Notes under the pieces: model-generated | Databases searched by the model: none | Seen by the model: the letters and a program-made list of their open reading frames with translations, nothing else | What the model was told of the DNA's origin: nothing | Assembly: GCF_021739025.1 (NCBI RefSeq) | Contig: NZ_JAKKOT010000004.1 | Coordinates: 248,001 to 312,000 of the forward strand | Source of the DNA: Gordonia liuliyuniae | GTDB lineage: Bacteria > Actinomycetota > Actinomycetes > Mycobacteriales > Mycobacteriaceae | Reading direction: 5' to 3' | Length of the DNA: 64,000 nt | Made by a program: the position numbers and the translations under genes | In this document: in pieces, positions 28,575 to 37,637 of the stretch | Layout of the letters: every line of letters starts with the position of its first letter | Position numbering within the stretch: position 1 is the first letter of the stretch

Positions 28575-29320
28575 CGCGACAACCGTCGCCAGATCGCGCG
28601 CGGCACGAAACGCATCGCGAACGCGACCGCCCGCAGCCTGCCGGGGATCCAGACCTCGCCACGCCGTTTGCGGTAGGCGGTCGCGACCGCGTCGGCGACT
28701 TGATCGGCAGTCACCGACATCGGCGCGGGTTCGACGCCGGACGCCATCAGATCCCGGGTCATCGCACCGATGACGAAACCAGGGCGGGCCAACAGCAGGT
28801 GGACGCCGCTGCCGTGCAACGCATCCGCAAGGCCGCTCGCGAAACCGTCGAGGCCGGCTTTGGTCGACCCGTAGACGTAATTGCCCTTGCGGACCCGGAC
28901 TCCGGCGATCGACGAGTAGACGATGATGGTGCCCGATCCCTGCTCGCGAAGCGCCACCGCGAGGGGCGTGAGGACGCTGATCTGCGCGTAATAGTCGGTG
29001 TGGGCGATCGCGAGGGCGTGTTCGACGTCCGTCTCGGCGCGCGCGGCGTCGCCGAGAATGCCGAACGCGATGATCGCCGCGTCGATCGGCCCGTGGTCGG
29101 CGACGATCGACGCGATGAGACCGGGGTGCGACGACACGTCGTCGGCGTCGAAGGCGACCGTGTGCACCCGCGTCGCGCCCGCGGCCTGCAACACCCTGGA
29201 CTCCACGGCCAGATCGTCCGGTCGTCTGGCCGCGAGCACGACCGTATTGCCTGCGGCCAGCCTGACTGCGGTGGCGACGCCGATCTCGCTGCGTCCGCCG
29301 AAGAGCACAATGGTTCCCAC
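28571..29320 (-). CDS. Short-chain dehydrogenase/reductase (Rv2073c-like)
   Basis: A 249-residue SDR. The N-terminal MGTIVLFGGRSEIGVATAVR is a Rossmann loop, VYSSIAG holds the catalytic serine, and YGSTKAGLDGFASGL the Y-x3-K pair. The pattern (GGRSEIG, C-terminal [12 protein letters not shown]) resembles the DprE2-like branch of actinobacterial SDRs. It sits at the position of Rv2073c, upstream of cobL with a GTGA overlap, so it is co-expressed with late B12 genes, but no role in cobalamin synthesis is known. The start is GTG at 29320. Confidence 0.85.
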   Translation of the reverse strand: MGTIVLFGGRSEIGVATAVRLAAGNTVVLAARRPDDLAVESRVLQAAGATRVHTVAFDADDVSSHPGLIASIVADHGPIDAAIIAFGILGDAARAETDVEHALAIAHTDYYAQISVLTPLAVALREQGSGTIIVYSSIAGVRVRKGNYVYGSTKAGLDGFASGLADALHGSGVHLLLARPGFVIGAMTRDLMASGVEPAPMSVTADQVADAVATAYRKRRGEVWIPGRLRAVAFAMRFVPRAIWRRLSR

Positions 29321-29385
29321 CCCTGCAGTATTCCAGTCGCCCGCCGATGGGTGTCGAGACGGCGCGCGCCGATAGTGTCGAACAC

Positions 29386-29799
29386 ATGCCGCACACTCTC
29401 TCGGACCTCTCGCCCGCCGCCCACGACCTGCTCACCGAGCGGCATATAGCGACGTTGGCAACGGTGCGTGCCGACGGCACGCCACACGTCTGCCCGGTCG
29501 GTGTCACCGTCGACCTCGACGCCGGAGTCGCACGGGTCATCACCTCCGGCGGTAACCAGAAGGCGACGAACGCGGCACGCGGCGGGTACGCCGCTCTGAC
29601 GCACGTCGACGGTGCTCGATGGCTGACCGTCGAAGGTCCGGCCCGGGTGCTCACCGACGCAGACTCGGTCCACGACGCCGAAGTCCGCTACGAGGCTCGG
29701 TATCGACAGCCGAGGGAGAACCCCAAGCGCGTGGTGATCGAGGTGACGTGCCAGCGGGTCCTCGGTTCGGCCACGATGTTCACCGGGCCCGACGCATGA
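29386..29799 (+). CDS. FDOR-type F420/flavin oxidoreductase (Rv2074-like)
   Basis: A 137-residue split beta-barrel protein of the pyridoxamine-phosphate-oxidase-like fold: LLTERHIATLATVRADGTPHV, KATNAARGG, and RWLTVEGPARVLTD. It is in the place of M. tuberculosis Rv2074, reported as an F420-dependent biliverdin reductase, so the same activity is a fair inference. The ATG at 29386 lies 7 bases after TAGTGT (29373-29378), indicating a leaderless mRNA; no Shine-Dalgarno is present. Divergent from the SDR-cob operon. Confidence 0.8.
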   Translation: MPHTLSDLSPAAHDLLTERHIATLATVRADGTPHVCPVGVTVDLDAGVARVITSGGNQKATNAARGGYAALTHVDGARWLTVEGPARVLTDADSVHDAEVRYEARYRQPRENPKRVVIEVTCQRVLGSATMFTGPDA

Positions 29800-29812
29800 T
29801 CGCGGCTGTCGG

Positions 29813-30268
29813 ATGACAGGACTGGCCGATCTCCTGGCCCGTCGCCGGTCTACGAAGGCGTACCGGCGCGATCCGATCGATGCGGACGTGCTGCGCGATC
29901 TCGTCGCCACGGTGGCCGGACCGAGTCGTCATGGGCGGCGCGGGCACGGGTCTGCACACGCCCGATACGACGTCCACATCACCGTGATCACGCACGCGGT
30001 GACCGGTGTCCGCCGACACCGCGGCAGCCGACCACGCGTTCGCCGATCAGGGGAAGGACCGGGGCACACGCTTCTGTTGGATCGAGACCGGCCTGATCGC
30101 GCAGAACGTCTACCTCTGGGCGGCCGAGACCGGTTTCGGCACCGTCCTCCTCGGCGGCGTCGACGACGACGCGATCGCGGCGGCCCCCGCACCGTGGCCA
30201 CCGCACCGTGGCTCCCGCCGGGGCACATCGTCACCGCGGTCATGCCGGTCGGCACAGTTCCGCACTGA
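29813..30268 (+). pseudogene. Broken nitroreductase-family gene
   Basis: Fragments of one nitroreductase-fold protein are spread over two reading frames. The first frame gives LLARRRSTKAYRRDPIDADVL and a VHITVITHAVTGV piece; from about 30006 the next frame gives RFCWIETGLIAQNVYLWAAE and GTVLLGGVDDDAIAAA; the first frame then resumes with APWLPPGHIVTAVMPVGTV. At least two frameshifts (near 30000 and 30185) are needed, and the region between the N-terminal helix and VHITVI is shorter than usual. It begins 13 bases after the FDOR gene stop. The likeliest reading is a decayed gene; sequencing error is possible because frame returns. Confidence 0.7.
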
Positions 30269-30285
30269 GTCTTCGCGGGAATGCT

Positions 30286-30308
30286 GCCCCGGCCGCGTTG
30301 GCCGGGGC
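30286..30308 (+). terminator. Hairpin after the nitroreductase pseudogene
   Basis: GCCCCGGCC (30286-30294) pairs with GGCCGGGGC (30300-30308) around a 5-base loop, 17 bases past the pseudogene's last stop. Confidence 0.5.
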
Positions 30309-30353
30309 CCGCGGTCGGCCGCGCACGATCGCGGTCGCATGACATGCCGCCGC

Positions 30354-30432
30354 CAACCAAACCAACACCGCTGAGGCCCGACACCGTCGCCACGACGTTG
30401 CGCGGCCTGAGCGGTGTTGGTTTGCGGGGTTG
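30354..30432. repeat. Long inverted repeat in the convergent gap
   Basis: 30359-30378 (AAACCAACACCGCTGAGGCC) pairs with 30404-30423 with one mismatch in 20, loop 25 bases. Outer CAACC (30354-30358) and GGTTG (30428-30432) can extend it past a 4-base bulge. It lies in the 258-bp gene-free stretch between the pseudogene and the peptidase, the largest in the window; nothing else recognisable is there besides the small hairpin at 30286. Confidence 0.75.
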
Positions 30433-30526
30433 ACACCCACATCCCCCACGAGGCCGACGACCACAGTGACGAACTGCCGGACTGACGAGACGGCGGACTG
30501 GTGACGAGAACGTGTGAGCGCCGACA

Positions 30527-31639
30527 CTAGAGTTGCACCAGACCGTGCGGACGGGAGTTCAACGGCTCGCAGCCGTCCGCGGTGAGCACGACGATGTCTT
30601 CGATGCGGGCGCCCCATTCCCCTGCGACATAGATGCCGGGTTCGATGCTGAACGCCATACCCTCGCGCAGCACGTCGTCGTTGCCAGCGACGATGTACGG
30701 CTCCTCGTGCACGGACAGACCGATACCGTGTCCGGTCCGGTGAATGAACTGATCCCCGTACCCCGCGTCCTCGATGACGGTCCGCGCGGCAGCGTCGACG
30801 GCTTCGGCGGTGACCCCCGGTCGCGCAACCGCGACCGCGGCAGCCTGGGCCCTCTCCAGGACGTCGTACGCGGCGGCGATGTCGGCGCGCGGCGGACCGA
30901 AGCAGTAGGTGCGTGTCGAATCGGAGTTGTAGCCGGGATCGACGGGGCCGCCGATGTCGATCACCACGATGTCGTCGGCACCGATCACCCGGTCGGAGTG
31001 CTCGTGGTGCGGGTCAGCGCCGTTCGGACCCGAACCGACGATGATGAACTCCGCGCGCGTGTGGCCCTCCGCGAGGATCGCGGCGTCGATGTCCGCGGCG
31101 ACCTCGGCCTCCGTGCGCCCGGGGACCAGGAACTCGCCCATTCGTGCGTGGACGCGGTCAATCGCGGCCCCGGCACGGCGCAAGGCCTCGATCTCGGCGT
31201 CGTCCTTGATCATGCGGAGCTCGCGGAGGACGGCGGTCGCCAGCTCTGGTGCTCGAGGTGTCCGAGCCGCCAACGGAATCAGGTGAAGTGCGGGCAGCGC
31301 GTCGGACACGGCCAGTCGGGCATCCGACGCGAGGTACTCGGTCGCCAACGCGTACGGGTCCTGGCCGTCGACCCAGTCGACGACGTCGACCGGCAGGTCA
31401 CCAATCGCCGAATCACGCAGCGACGCCAACTCCAGGCGAGCGGTCACGACCCGCGCACGACCGTCCGCCGGGACGACGAGAGCGGTGAGCCGCTCGAAGG
31501 TATCGGCATCCGAACCTGTCAGATAACGGAAGTCGGGGCCGGTTCCGACGATGATCGCGTCGATCCCGGCATCCCGGGCCAGGATCGCTGCGCGATCGAG
31601 TCGTTGCGCGTACACGGTGGAGTCGAATCGGGCTGCCAT
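30527..31639 (-). CDS. pepE: Xaa-Pro dipeptidase/aminopeptidase (Rv2089c-like PepE)
   Basis: A 370-residue M24 metallopeptidase. A creatinase-like N-terminal domain is followed by the pita-bread domain with metal ligands in VVIDIGG, NSDSTRTY, TGHGIGLSVHEEP, FSIEPGIY and GARIEDIV (Asp, Asp, His, Glu, Glu). It cleaves the bond before proline in short peptides in the cytoplasm. The ATG at 31639 lies 7 bases after TACCCT (minus sense, 31647-31652), so the mRNA is probably leaderless. It is divergent from the exonuclease gene; the same pair occurs as Rv2089c/Rv2090. Confidence 0.9.
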   Translation of the reverse strand: MAARFDSTVYAQRLDRAAILARDAGIDAIIVGTGPDFRYLTGSDADTFERLTALVVPADGRARVVTARLELASLRDSAIGDLPVDVVDWVDGQDPYALATEYLASDARLAVSDALPALHLIPLAARTPRAPELATAVLRELRMIKDDAEIEALRRAGAAIDRVHARMGEFLVPGRTEAEVAADIDAAILAEGHTRAEFIIVGSGPNGADPHHEHSDRVIGADDIVVIDIGGPVDPGYNSDSTRTYCFGPPRADIAAAYDVLERAQAAAVAVARPGVTAEAVDAAARTVIEDAGYGDQFIHRTGHGIGLSVHEEPYIVAGNDDVLREGMAFSIEPGIYVAGEWGARIEDIVVLTADGCEPLNSRPHGLVQL

Positions 31640-31652
31640 GCGCCCCAGGGTA

Positions 31653-31668
31653 TTGCACGCATATGCAA
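31653..31668. promoter_or_regulatory. Palindrome in the pepE/exonuclease divergent promoter
   Basis: TTGCA (31653-31657), 6 bases, TGCAA (31664-31668); the centre also contains GCATATGC. It lies 1 bp upstream of the pepE -10 box and 12 bp before the exonuclease ATG, a suitable place for an operator acting on both genes. Regulator unknown. Confidence 0.4.
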
Positions 31669-31679
31669 GAGTGTTGTTC

Positions 31680-32645
31680 ATGACCGGATCGGTGATGCTG
31701 CTCGACGGTGCCAGCCTGTGGTTCCGTTCCTTCTACGCTCTGCCCGAGAAGATGACGTCGCCCGACGGACGTCCCGTGAATGCGGTACGCGGATTCGTCG
31801 ACACGATCGCCGCACTCGTCGCCGAACACCGGCCGACGCGCCTCGTCGTCTGCCTCGACCTCGACTGGCGGCCGACGTTCCGGACCGACCTGATCCCGTC
31901 CTACAAGGCGCACCGCGTCGCGACCCCGGGCGACGGCACGACGACAGGCGACGTCGAAGAGGTCCCCGACACGCTGACCCCACAGGTCGACATGATCATC
32001 GAAGCGCTCCGCTGCGCGGGCATCACGACGTCCGGCGCGCGCGGATGCGAAGCGGACGACGTGATCGGAACACTCGCCTTCGCCGAAGCCGCCGACTCAG
32101 TCCTCGTCGTCAGCGGCGACCGCGACCTGCTGCAAGTAGTCGCCGATGACCCGGTGACGGTCCGTGTCCTCTACGTCGGACGCGGCCTCAAGAACGCCGA
32201 ACTCATGGGGCCCGCCGAGGTGGCTGCGAAATATAACGTGCCCGAAGACCGTGCGGGCACCGCGTACGCCGAGATGTCGATCCTGCGCGGCGACCCGTCC
32301 GACGGGCTGCCAGGCGTCCCCGGCATCGGCGACAAGACCGCAGCCAAACTCATCACCGAGTACGGCGACCTCGACGCGCTCGAAGTCGCCGCCCACGACC
32401 CGGGGTCGGCGCTGGCCGCCCGTGCCCGGAAGTCGATCCTCGCGTCGACGGACTACCTGACCGCGGCGCGCGTCGTCGTCGCCGTCCGGACCGACGCGGA
32501 CACCGTCGAGAGTCGGACCGACGATCGCTTGCCCACCACGCCCGACGACGTCGACGGTCTACGCGCACTCGTCGCCGAACTCGGCGTCTCCGCCAGCGTC
32601 AACCGGCTCGCCAAAGCATTGGAGTGGGACGAGACCTTCGCATAG
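31680..32645 (+). CDS. 5'-3' exonuclease (PolA N-domain-like, Rv2090)
   Basis: A 321-residue stand-alone protein of the polymerase I 5'-nuclease family. Metal-binding acidic clusters are visible in VMLLDGASLWFRSFYAL, CLDLDWRPTFR, GCEADDVIGTLA and VSGDRDLLQVV; the helix-hairpin-helix DNA-binding motif is LPGVPGIGDKTAAKLI. It would remove flaps or primers during repair. The ATG at 31680 is chosen over upstream starts because conserved sequence begins there; no clear Shine-Dalgarno. No polymerase domain follows, so this is not truncated polA but the separate paralogue found in mycobacteria. Confidence 0.9.
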   Translation: MTGSVMLLDGASLWFRSFYALPEKMTSPDGRPVNAVRGFVDTIAALVAEHRPTRLVVCLDLDWRPTFRTDLIPSYKAHRVATPGDGTTTGDVEEVPDTLTPQVDMIIEALRCAGITTSGARGCEADDVIGTLAFAEAADSVLVVSGDRDLLQVVADDPVTVRVLYVGRGLKNAELMGPAEVAAKYNVPEDRAGTAYAEMSILRGDPSDGLPGVPGIGDKTAAKLITEYGDLDALEVAAHDPGSALAARARKSILASTDYLTAARVVVAVRTDADTVESRTDDRLPTTPDDVDGLRALVAELGVSASVNRLAKALEWDETFA

Positions 32646-32676
32646 GTCGCGCCCCACTCCAACGGGTCAAACAGTG

Positions 32677-32723
32677 ACGACCGGTTAGGGACGACAGGTT
32701 AGGGACGACAGACTAGGGACGAC
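32677..32723. repeat. 14-bp tandem repeat just past the DUF4333 gene
   Basis: ACGAC begins units at 32677, 32691, 32705 and 32719 (period 14; ACGACAGGTTAGGG-like). Read toward the minus strand, the array starts right after the stop codon at 32727 and each unit contains TAA or TAG. Confidence 0.85.
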
Positions 32724-32726
32724 GGA

Positions 32727-33764
32727 TCAGTTGGTTGGACGTGACACTTCGTATGTGCCGTCCGAGTCCTTCACAGTGACGGTCACGTGCTTGTTCTCGC
32801 CGTTGACGGTCACCGAGCAGGTGAACGTGGTGCCCGACTCGGCCTTCTGGCCGTCGGGGCAGCTGGCATCCTTCACGTCGGAGATGCCGTAGCCGTCCGG
32901 CTGCGGGTCGGTGAGGATCTTCTGCACACCTGACTGGACGGCGTCCTGATTGAGGCTGCCCTTCGCCCAGTTCGGCCACACGAAAGCCGTGATCAGCACG
33001 ATCGCGGCGATGATCACCACGGCGCCACCGATGATCGCGATCAACTTGCCCTTGCCACCGGAGCTGCCGCCCGCGCCCGGCTGCTGGGTGTACGGGTTCA
33101 ACGTCGGATCGGCGCCATACTGGGGTTGGCCGGCTTGGGGTTGTCCGTACGCAGGCGCCCCGTACCGGGGTTGGCCGTACTGGGGTTGGCCGGGTTGGGG
33201 TTGGCCGTACTGACCCTGACCGTACTGGGGCTGACCCTGCCCGTACTGGGGCTGACCCTGCCCGAACTGGGGCTGACCGGCAGCACCGTAGGCCGGCGCC
33301 CCGTACGGGGACTGCCCATACTGGGCTTGCCCGGGCTGGGCTTGGCCGTACTGGGGTTGGCCGGGTTGGGGCTGACCGTACTGGCCCTGACCGTATTGGG
33401 GTGCCTGTTGGACCGTCGTCGGGTCCGACGGAACTCCCGACTGAGAGAACGGTGTGGTGCCCGCTGCGAACGGCTGCTGGCCCGCCTGCACCGGCTGCTG
33501 CGCGAACTCGGTCGGCTGGTACGCCGACTGCTGCTGCGCGGCCGGCGGCACATCCGGCTGACCTGAACCCTGCTGGGCTGAACCCTGTTGGGGCGCACCG
33601 GATTCGGGAGCTGGTGTCGCCGGCAGCTGCGAGATAGTCGTCGCGTCTGAGCCTTCCGGCCCCTCGGTCGGCGACGGGGCCGCCGGGAGGTCCGGACGCT
33701 GCACGATCGACGTCCTGTCGTCGTCCGGCGTACCCGCGTCAGTCGGCTCGTTACCGTTGGTCAT
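32727..33764 (-). CDS. Q/G/P/Y-repeat membrane protein with C-terminal DUF4333 (Rv2091c-like)
   Basis: A 345-residue single-pass protein. Residues 1-110 are polar and Q-rich; about 110-235 consist of degenerate [10 protein letters not shown]-type repeats; a membrane segment ([21 protein letters not shown]) follows near residue 255; the C-terminal 80 residues form a small extracytoplasmic domain with [15 protein letters not shown], matching DUF4333. Topology would put the repeats inside the cell. Function is unknown; it occupies the Rv2091c position upstream-adjacent to helY. The ATG at 33764 is preceded by GAGGAGAGG. The repeats are a natural spot for length variation. Confidence 0.82.
   Translation of the reverse strand: MTNGNEPTDAGTPDDDRTSIVQRPDLPAAPSPTEGPEGSDATTISQLPATPAPESGAPQQGSAQQGSGQPDVPPAAQQQSAYQPTEFAQQPVQAGQQPFAAGTTPFSQSGVPSDPTTVQQAPQYGQGQYGQPQPGQPQYGQAQPGQAQYGQSPYGAPAYGAAGQPQFGQGQPQYGQGQPQYGQGQYGQPQPGQPQYGQPRYGAPAYGQPQAGQPQYGADPTLNPYTQQPGAGGSSGGKGKLIAIIGGAVVIIAAIVLITAFVWPNWAKGSLNQDAVQSGVQKILTDPQPDGYGISDVKDASCPDGQKAESGTTFTCSVTVNGENKHVTVTVKDSDGTYEVSRPTN
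33118..33411 (-). repeat. Coding repeats YGQPQPGQ in the DUF4333 protein
   Basis: Repeated CTGGGGTTGGCC-type units (plus-strand sense) with period mostly 15-30 bases encode Gly-Gln-Pro-Tyr-rich repeats. All spacings are multiples of three. Confidence 0.85.
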
Positions 33765-33810
33765 CTCGGACCTCTCCTCATCACTCTCACATACCCGATC
33801 TGCGTTGGAT

Positions 33811-33831
33811 GTCACGCTACCGCAGCGTGAC
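33811..33831 (-). terminator. Small hairpin between the DUF4333 and helY genes
   Basis: GTCACGCT (33811-33818) pairs with AGCGTGAC (33824-33831), 5-base loop. It is 36 bases past the helY stop on the minus strand and could end that transcript. Confidence 0.45.
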
Positions 33832-33866
33832 CGGTGCACCCGGTATGAATCCTCGGTGTCGACCCG

Positions 33867-36614
33867 TCAATCGAGTTCGGAGGCGACGACGCCGCGGCGC
33901 ACCCCGGCGACGGCCCGGCGGGCGGCGCCCGCCAGCGGCGCATTGGGATCGACACTGCCGCGGATCTGTTCGAGCAGGTCGATGACCTGCCGGTTCCAGC
34001 GGACGAAGTCGCCGGGTGACAACAGGTTTCCCTGTTCGGTCGCCGCGAGCAACGCCTCCCTCAGCGAACGGCCCGACGCCCACGCCGAGACGGCCACGCA
34101 GAAGCCGGTATCCGGCTCACGTGTTTGAACGACTCCGTGGCGTTCCTGGACACGATTGGTCGCCTCCCACACCTCGAGCGTCCCAGTCAACGCATCGCGC
34201 AGCGCGCGGTTCCCGGGCATCGAGTCGACGCCTCCCCGGTACGAATCACGGCGCGATTGGAACAGCACCGCCGACACGACCGCGGCCAGATCCGGTGGCG
34301 ACAACCGATCCCAGACTCCAGCGCGGATGCATTCGGCGACCAGAAGATCGCTCTCGCTGTAGATGCGGCGCAGCACCGCGCCCGTCGGCGTCACCCGGAT
34401 CGATCCTTCGCCGTCGTCCTCCAGATAACTCAAGTCGAGCAGCACCCCGACAACTGCGTCGAAGTCGTTCTCCAACTGGGACGTCCGCTCCTGGACGGCC
34501 GTCCTCAACGAGTCGACTTCACGTTGGACGCGGGCCTTCCGCTCGGCGAGCCGATACAGATCGTCCAGGCCGGACGCCTTGTGTACCGGGTGGCGGCGGA
34601 GTCGCCCCCGCATCTCCTCCAACTCGTGGTCGGTAGGCGCGGCCTTCTTCTTGACTCTGCCGCGCGGCCGTTCGATGCCCGACTTGCGCAGCGCCGCCGC
34701 GATCTCGCGTCGAGCGTGGCGCGTGCGCGTGTCCTTCGGGACCCGCAGATCGCCGAGGACATCCGGCGGATTGACGAACTCGGCGGAACCGATGCGGCCG
34801 ACCCAGCCGTCCTCGCTCAACACGAGCGGTTTCGGGTCGGCGCCCTTCCACGCCGGATCGAGGACCACGGCAAGACCTCGATGCCTGCCGGACTGCACCG
34901 ACACGACCTGTCCGCGGGTGAGCGCACCGAGGCTCTCGGCGACCGCCTGCTCACCGTCGAGACGCCGCACGAACCGCTGGGCACGCTCCCGCTGCTTGAT
35001 GGCCGCACGGAGGTCGACGTACTCGGCGAACACATCCGGGTCGAGGGAGTGCCTCGTCGACGCCGCATCGAGTTCGGTGTCGACCTTGCGCAGCGACCGC
35101 TGCGTCGAATCGAGCTGACGGGCCTGGCCGACCACCGACCGATCGGTCTGGAACTGGGCAAATGAACGCCGCAGCAGGGTGCGCGAACCGTCCAACCCGA
35201 GTCGGTCGATCAGGTTCATGGCCATGTTGTATTCGGGCGCGAACGAACTCTTCAGCGGGAACGTCCGCGCGCCCGCCAGACCCGCGACCCGGTCGGGCAG
35301 CACTTCGGGCGTCCACACGACGACGGCGTGGCCCTCCACGTCGATGCCGCGGCGTCCCGCGCGGCCGGTCAGCTGCGTGTACTCCCCCGGCGTCAGATCC
35401 ACGTGCGACTCGCCGTTGTACTTCACGAGGCGCTCCAGGACGACACTGCGAGCGGGCATGTTGATGCCGAGAGCGAGGGTCTCGGTCGCGAAGACCACCT
35501 TGACCAACCCGAGGGTGAACAACTCCTCGACGGCTTGGCGAAAGGTCGGCAGCATGCCTGCATGATGGGCGGCGAACCCGCAACGCAGACCCGACCGCCA
35601 GGCGTCGACGCCAAGGACGTCGGCGTCCCCCGGAGCCAATTCCGTCAGGTGTCGCTCGACGACCTCGTCGACCTGGTCGGCCTCGTCGGGATCGAGCAGC
35701 CGCAGATCCGACCGCAGGCACTGCGCCAACGCGCCCTCACATCCCGCACGCGAGAAGATGAACGTGATCGCGGGCAGCAGCCCCTCGTTCTCGAGCATCG
35801 AGACCAACCGCGGTCGCGAGACCCCCGTGGTGCGGGTGCCGCGCCTGCCGCGCTCGCGCGCGAGGCGATCCCGGTAAGTGCCGACCGCATCGGCGCCCAG
35901 TACCCGATGCTTGATGTAGCGGGTCAGCTCCGGGTTGACCTCCGGTCTCCCGCCGTCACGACGCCGCCGGTCGAACAACTCGAACATCCGGTTGCCCACC
36001 AGCATGTGCTGGTGCAGCGGAACCGGGCGATGCTCGTCGACGACCACCGCGGTGTCGCCGCGGACCGTGGTGATCCAGTCGGCGAACTCCTCAGCGTTGC
36101 TAACCGTCGCCGACAGACTCACCACGCGCACCGCAGGATCGAGGCCGAGGATGACCTCCTCCCAGACGGCTCCGCGGAAACGATCGGCGAGGAAGTGCAC
36201 CTCGTCCATGACGACGTGCGAGAGTCCTTGCAGCGCGGGTGAATCCGCGTAGATCATGTTCCGAAGCACTTCGGTCGTCATGATGACGACGGGTGCAGAC
36301 GAGTTGATCGAGTTGTCGCCGGTCAACAGACCGACGTTCTCCGCGCCGTGGACAGCGATCAGATCGTGATACTTCTGGTTGCTGAGCGCCTTGATCGGCG
36401 TCGTATAGAAGCATTTGCCGCCCTGCGCCAACGCCAGGTGGACGGCAAACTCGCCGACGATCGTCTTCCCGGCACCCGTCGGCGCACACACCAGCACTCC
36501 GAGACCGTCCTCGAGCGCGGTGCAACCGCGAATCTGGAAGTCGTCGATCGCGAAATCCAGGCGACCGGTGAAAGCAGTGAGTTCGGGACCGGTGATCTCA
36601 GCGCGCGTAGTCAT
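33867..36614 (-). CDS. helY: Ski2-like DEAD/DEAH-box helicase HelY
   Basis: A 915-residue superfamily 2 helicase. Walker A is APTGAGKT near residue 50, motif II is MDEVHF, motif III is SLSATVSN, and the C-terminal RecA domain has GINMPARSVVLE and QLTGRAGRRGID (motif VI). A long C-terminal part corresponds to the accessory domains of Ski2/Mtr4-type RNA helicases. Rv2092c is its counterpart; an RNA or DNA remodelling role is presumed. It lies 3 bases after tatC on the same strand, so tatA-tatC-helY form one transcript. Confidence 0.92.
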   Translation of the reverse strand: MTTRAEITGPELTAFTGRLDFAIDDFQIRGCTALEDGLGVLVCAPTGAGKTIVGEFAVHLALAQGGKCFYTTPIKALSNQKYHDLIAVHGAENVGLLTGDNSINSSAPVVIMTTEVLRNMIYADSPALQGLSHVVMDEVHFLADRFRGAVWEEVILGLDPAVRVVSLSATVSNAEEFADWITTVRGDTAVVVDEHRPVPLHQHMLVGNRMFELFDRRRRDGGRPEVNPELTRYIKHRVLGADAVGTYRDRLARERGRRGTRTTGVSRPRLVSMLENEGLLPAITFIFSRAGCEGALAQCLRSDLRLLDPDEADQVDEVVERHLTELAPGDADVLGVDAWRSGLRCGFAAHHAGMLPTFRQAVEELFTLGLVKVVFATETLALGINMPARSVVLERLVKYNGESHVDLTPGEYTQLTGRAGRRGIDVEGHAVVVWTPEVLPDRVAGLAGARTFPLKSSFAPEYNMAMNLIDRLGLDGSRTLLRRSFAQFQTDRSVVGQARQLDSTQRSLRKVDTELDAASTRHSLDPDVFAEYVDLRAAIKQRERAQRFVRRLDGEQAVAESLGALTRGQVVSVQSGRHRGLAVVLDPAWKGADPKPLVLSEDGWVGRIGSAEFVNPPDVLGDLRVPKDTRTRHARREIAAALRKSGIERPRGRVKKKAAPTDHELEEMRGRLRRHPVHKASGLDDLYRLAERKARVQREVDSLRTAVQERTSQLENDFDAVVGVLLDLSYLEDDGEGSIRVTPTGAVLRRIYSESDLLVAECIRAGVWDRLSPPDLAAVVSAVLFQSRRDSYRGGVDSMPGNRALRDALTGTLEVWEATNRVQERHGVVQTREPDTGFCVAVSAWASGRSLREALLAATEQGNLLSPGDFVRWNRQVIDLLEQIRGSVDPNAPLAGAARRAVAGVRRGVVASELD

Positions 36615-36617
36615 CCC

Positions 36618-37619
36618 CTACAGGATCTCATCGAACGACGACGCGGCGCGCACCGAACCGCGGTCGGACGTGCCGTCGATCGTTCCCGCGGGGCCGACCG
36701 GGGCCGGTCGCGCCAGTCGCGACGCCGATTCGGAGCGATCGACCTCGTCGAGCGGTGCGGCTTCGTCATCGTCGACGTTCATCCAGTCGGGGCTGTGCTT
36801 GGCCCTGCGGCGGTCGTGAAGCCGGGAGAACTGAATCGCGACCTCGAGCAGCACCGTGAGGGCCATCGACAGCGCGAGCATGGTGAACGGGTCCTGGCCC
36901 GGCGTGACGATGGCCGCGAAGACGAACATCGCGAAGATCAGGCCGCGACGCCAGGCTTTGAGTCGCTCGTACTTGAGTACGCCGACGATGTTCAGCGCGA
37001 TGATCAACAACGGCAGTTCGAAGCTGATGCCGAAGATGATCAGCAGGTGCAGCATGAAACTGAAGTATTGGTCACCGGAGAGAGCGGTCACCTGGACATC
37101 GTTGCCGACGGTCAGCAGGAACTCGAACGCCTTCGCGACGACGATGTACGCAAGCACCGCGCCGCCGACGAACAGGACGGCGGACGCCGAGACGAAACTG
37201 ACCGCGTATTTGCGTTCGTTGTCGCGGAGGCCGGGCGTGATGAATCTCCACAGTTGGTAGAACCACACCGGGCAGGCGAGGACAATGCCTGCGGTGAGCG
37301 CGACCTGCAGGCGGAGCATGAACTGGTCGAACGGACCAGTCGCGAGGAGACGGCAGGCACCGTCCGGCGTGAGGGTGGCGCGAGTCGACGCCGGGAGATC
37401 ACAGTAGGGGCCGCGCAGGAGTTCGCCGAGCGACTCGATGCGCCACGGACCGTAGCTGTACCAGATGAAGCCGATGATCGTCGTGACGACGATCGCCACG
37501 AGCGCGACGAGGAGCCGGTAGCGAAGCTCGTACAGGTGCTCCCGCAACGGCATCGAGCCGTCCGGGTTGACCTTGCTGCGTCGTTGTCGGGGATCGAGTC
37601 GGCGGAAGTTGATTCGCAC
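36618..37619 (-). CDS. tatC: Sec-independent translocase subunit TatC
   Basis: A 333-residue membrane protein with the TatC signature: [18 protein letters not shown] before the first segment, six membrane spans, and [11 protein letters not shown] and [17 protein letters not shown] in between. TatC recognises the twin-arginine signal and works with TatA. The C-terminal 50 residues ([19 protein letters not shown]) are a long polar cytoplasmic tail, as in other actinobacteria. GTG start at 37619, 18 bases after the tatA stop. Confidence 0.95.
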   Translation of the reverse strand: MRINFRRLDPRQRRSKVNPDGSMPLREHLYELRYRLLVALVAIVVTTIIGFIWYSYGPWRIESLGELLRGPYCDLPASTRATLTPDGACRLLATGPFDQFMLRLQVALTAGIVLACPVWFYQLWRFITPGLRDNERKYAVSFVSASAVLFVGGAVLAYIVVAKAFEFLLTVGNDVQVTALSGDQYFSFMLHLLIIFGISFELPLLIIALNIVGVLKYERLKAWRRGLIFAMFVFAAIVTPGQDPFTMLALSMALTVLLEVAIQFSRLHDRRRAKHSPDWMNVDDDEAAPLDEVDRSESASRLARPAPVGPAGTIDGTSDRGSVRAASSFDEIL

Positions 37620-37637
37620 GCGAGTGTCAGTGCGCGG

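Noticed and set aside
28575-29654. N-terminal extension of the cobL frame
   Set aside because: Lies on the SDR gene and beyond, with Arg-rich shadow sequence; the methylase domain begins at the GTG at 28574.
33118-33411. PE/PPE-type gene
   Set aside because: Repeats are Tyr-Gly-Gln-Pro, no PE or PPE N-terminal domain; a membrane segment and DUF4333 follow.
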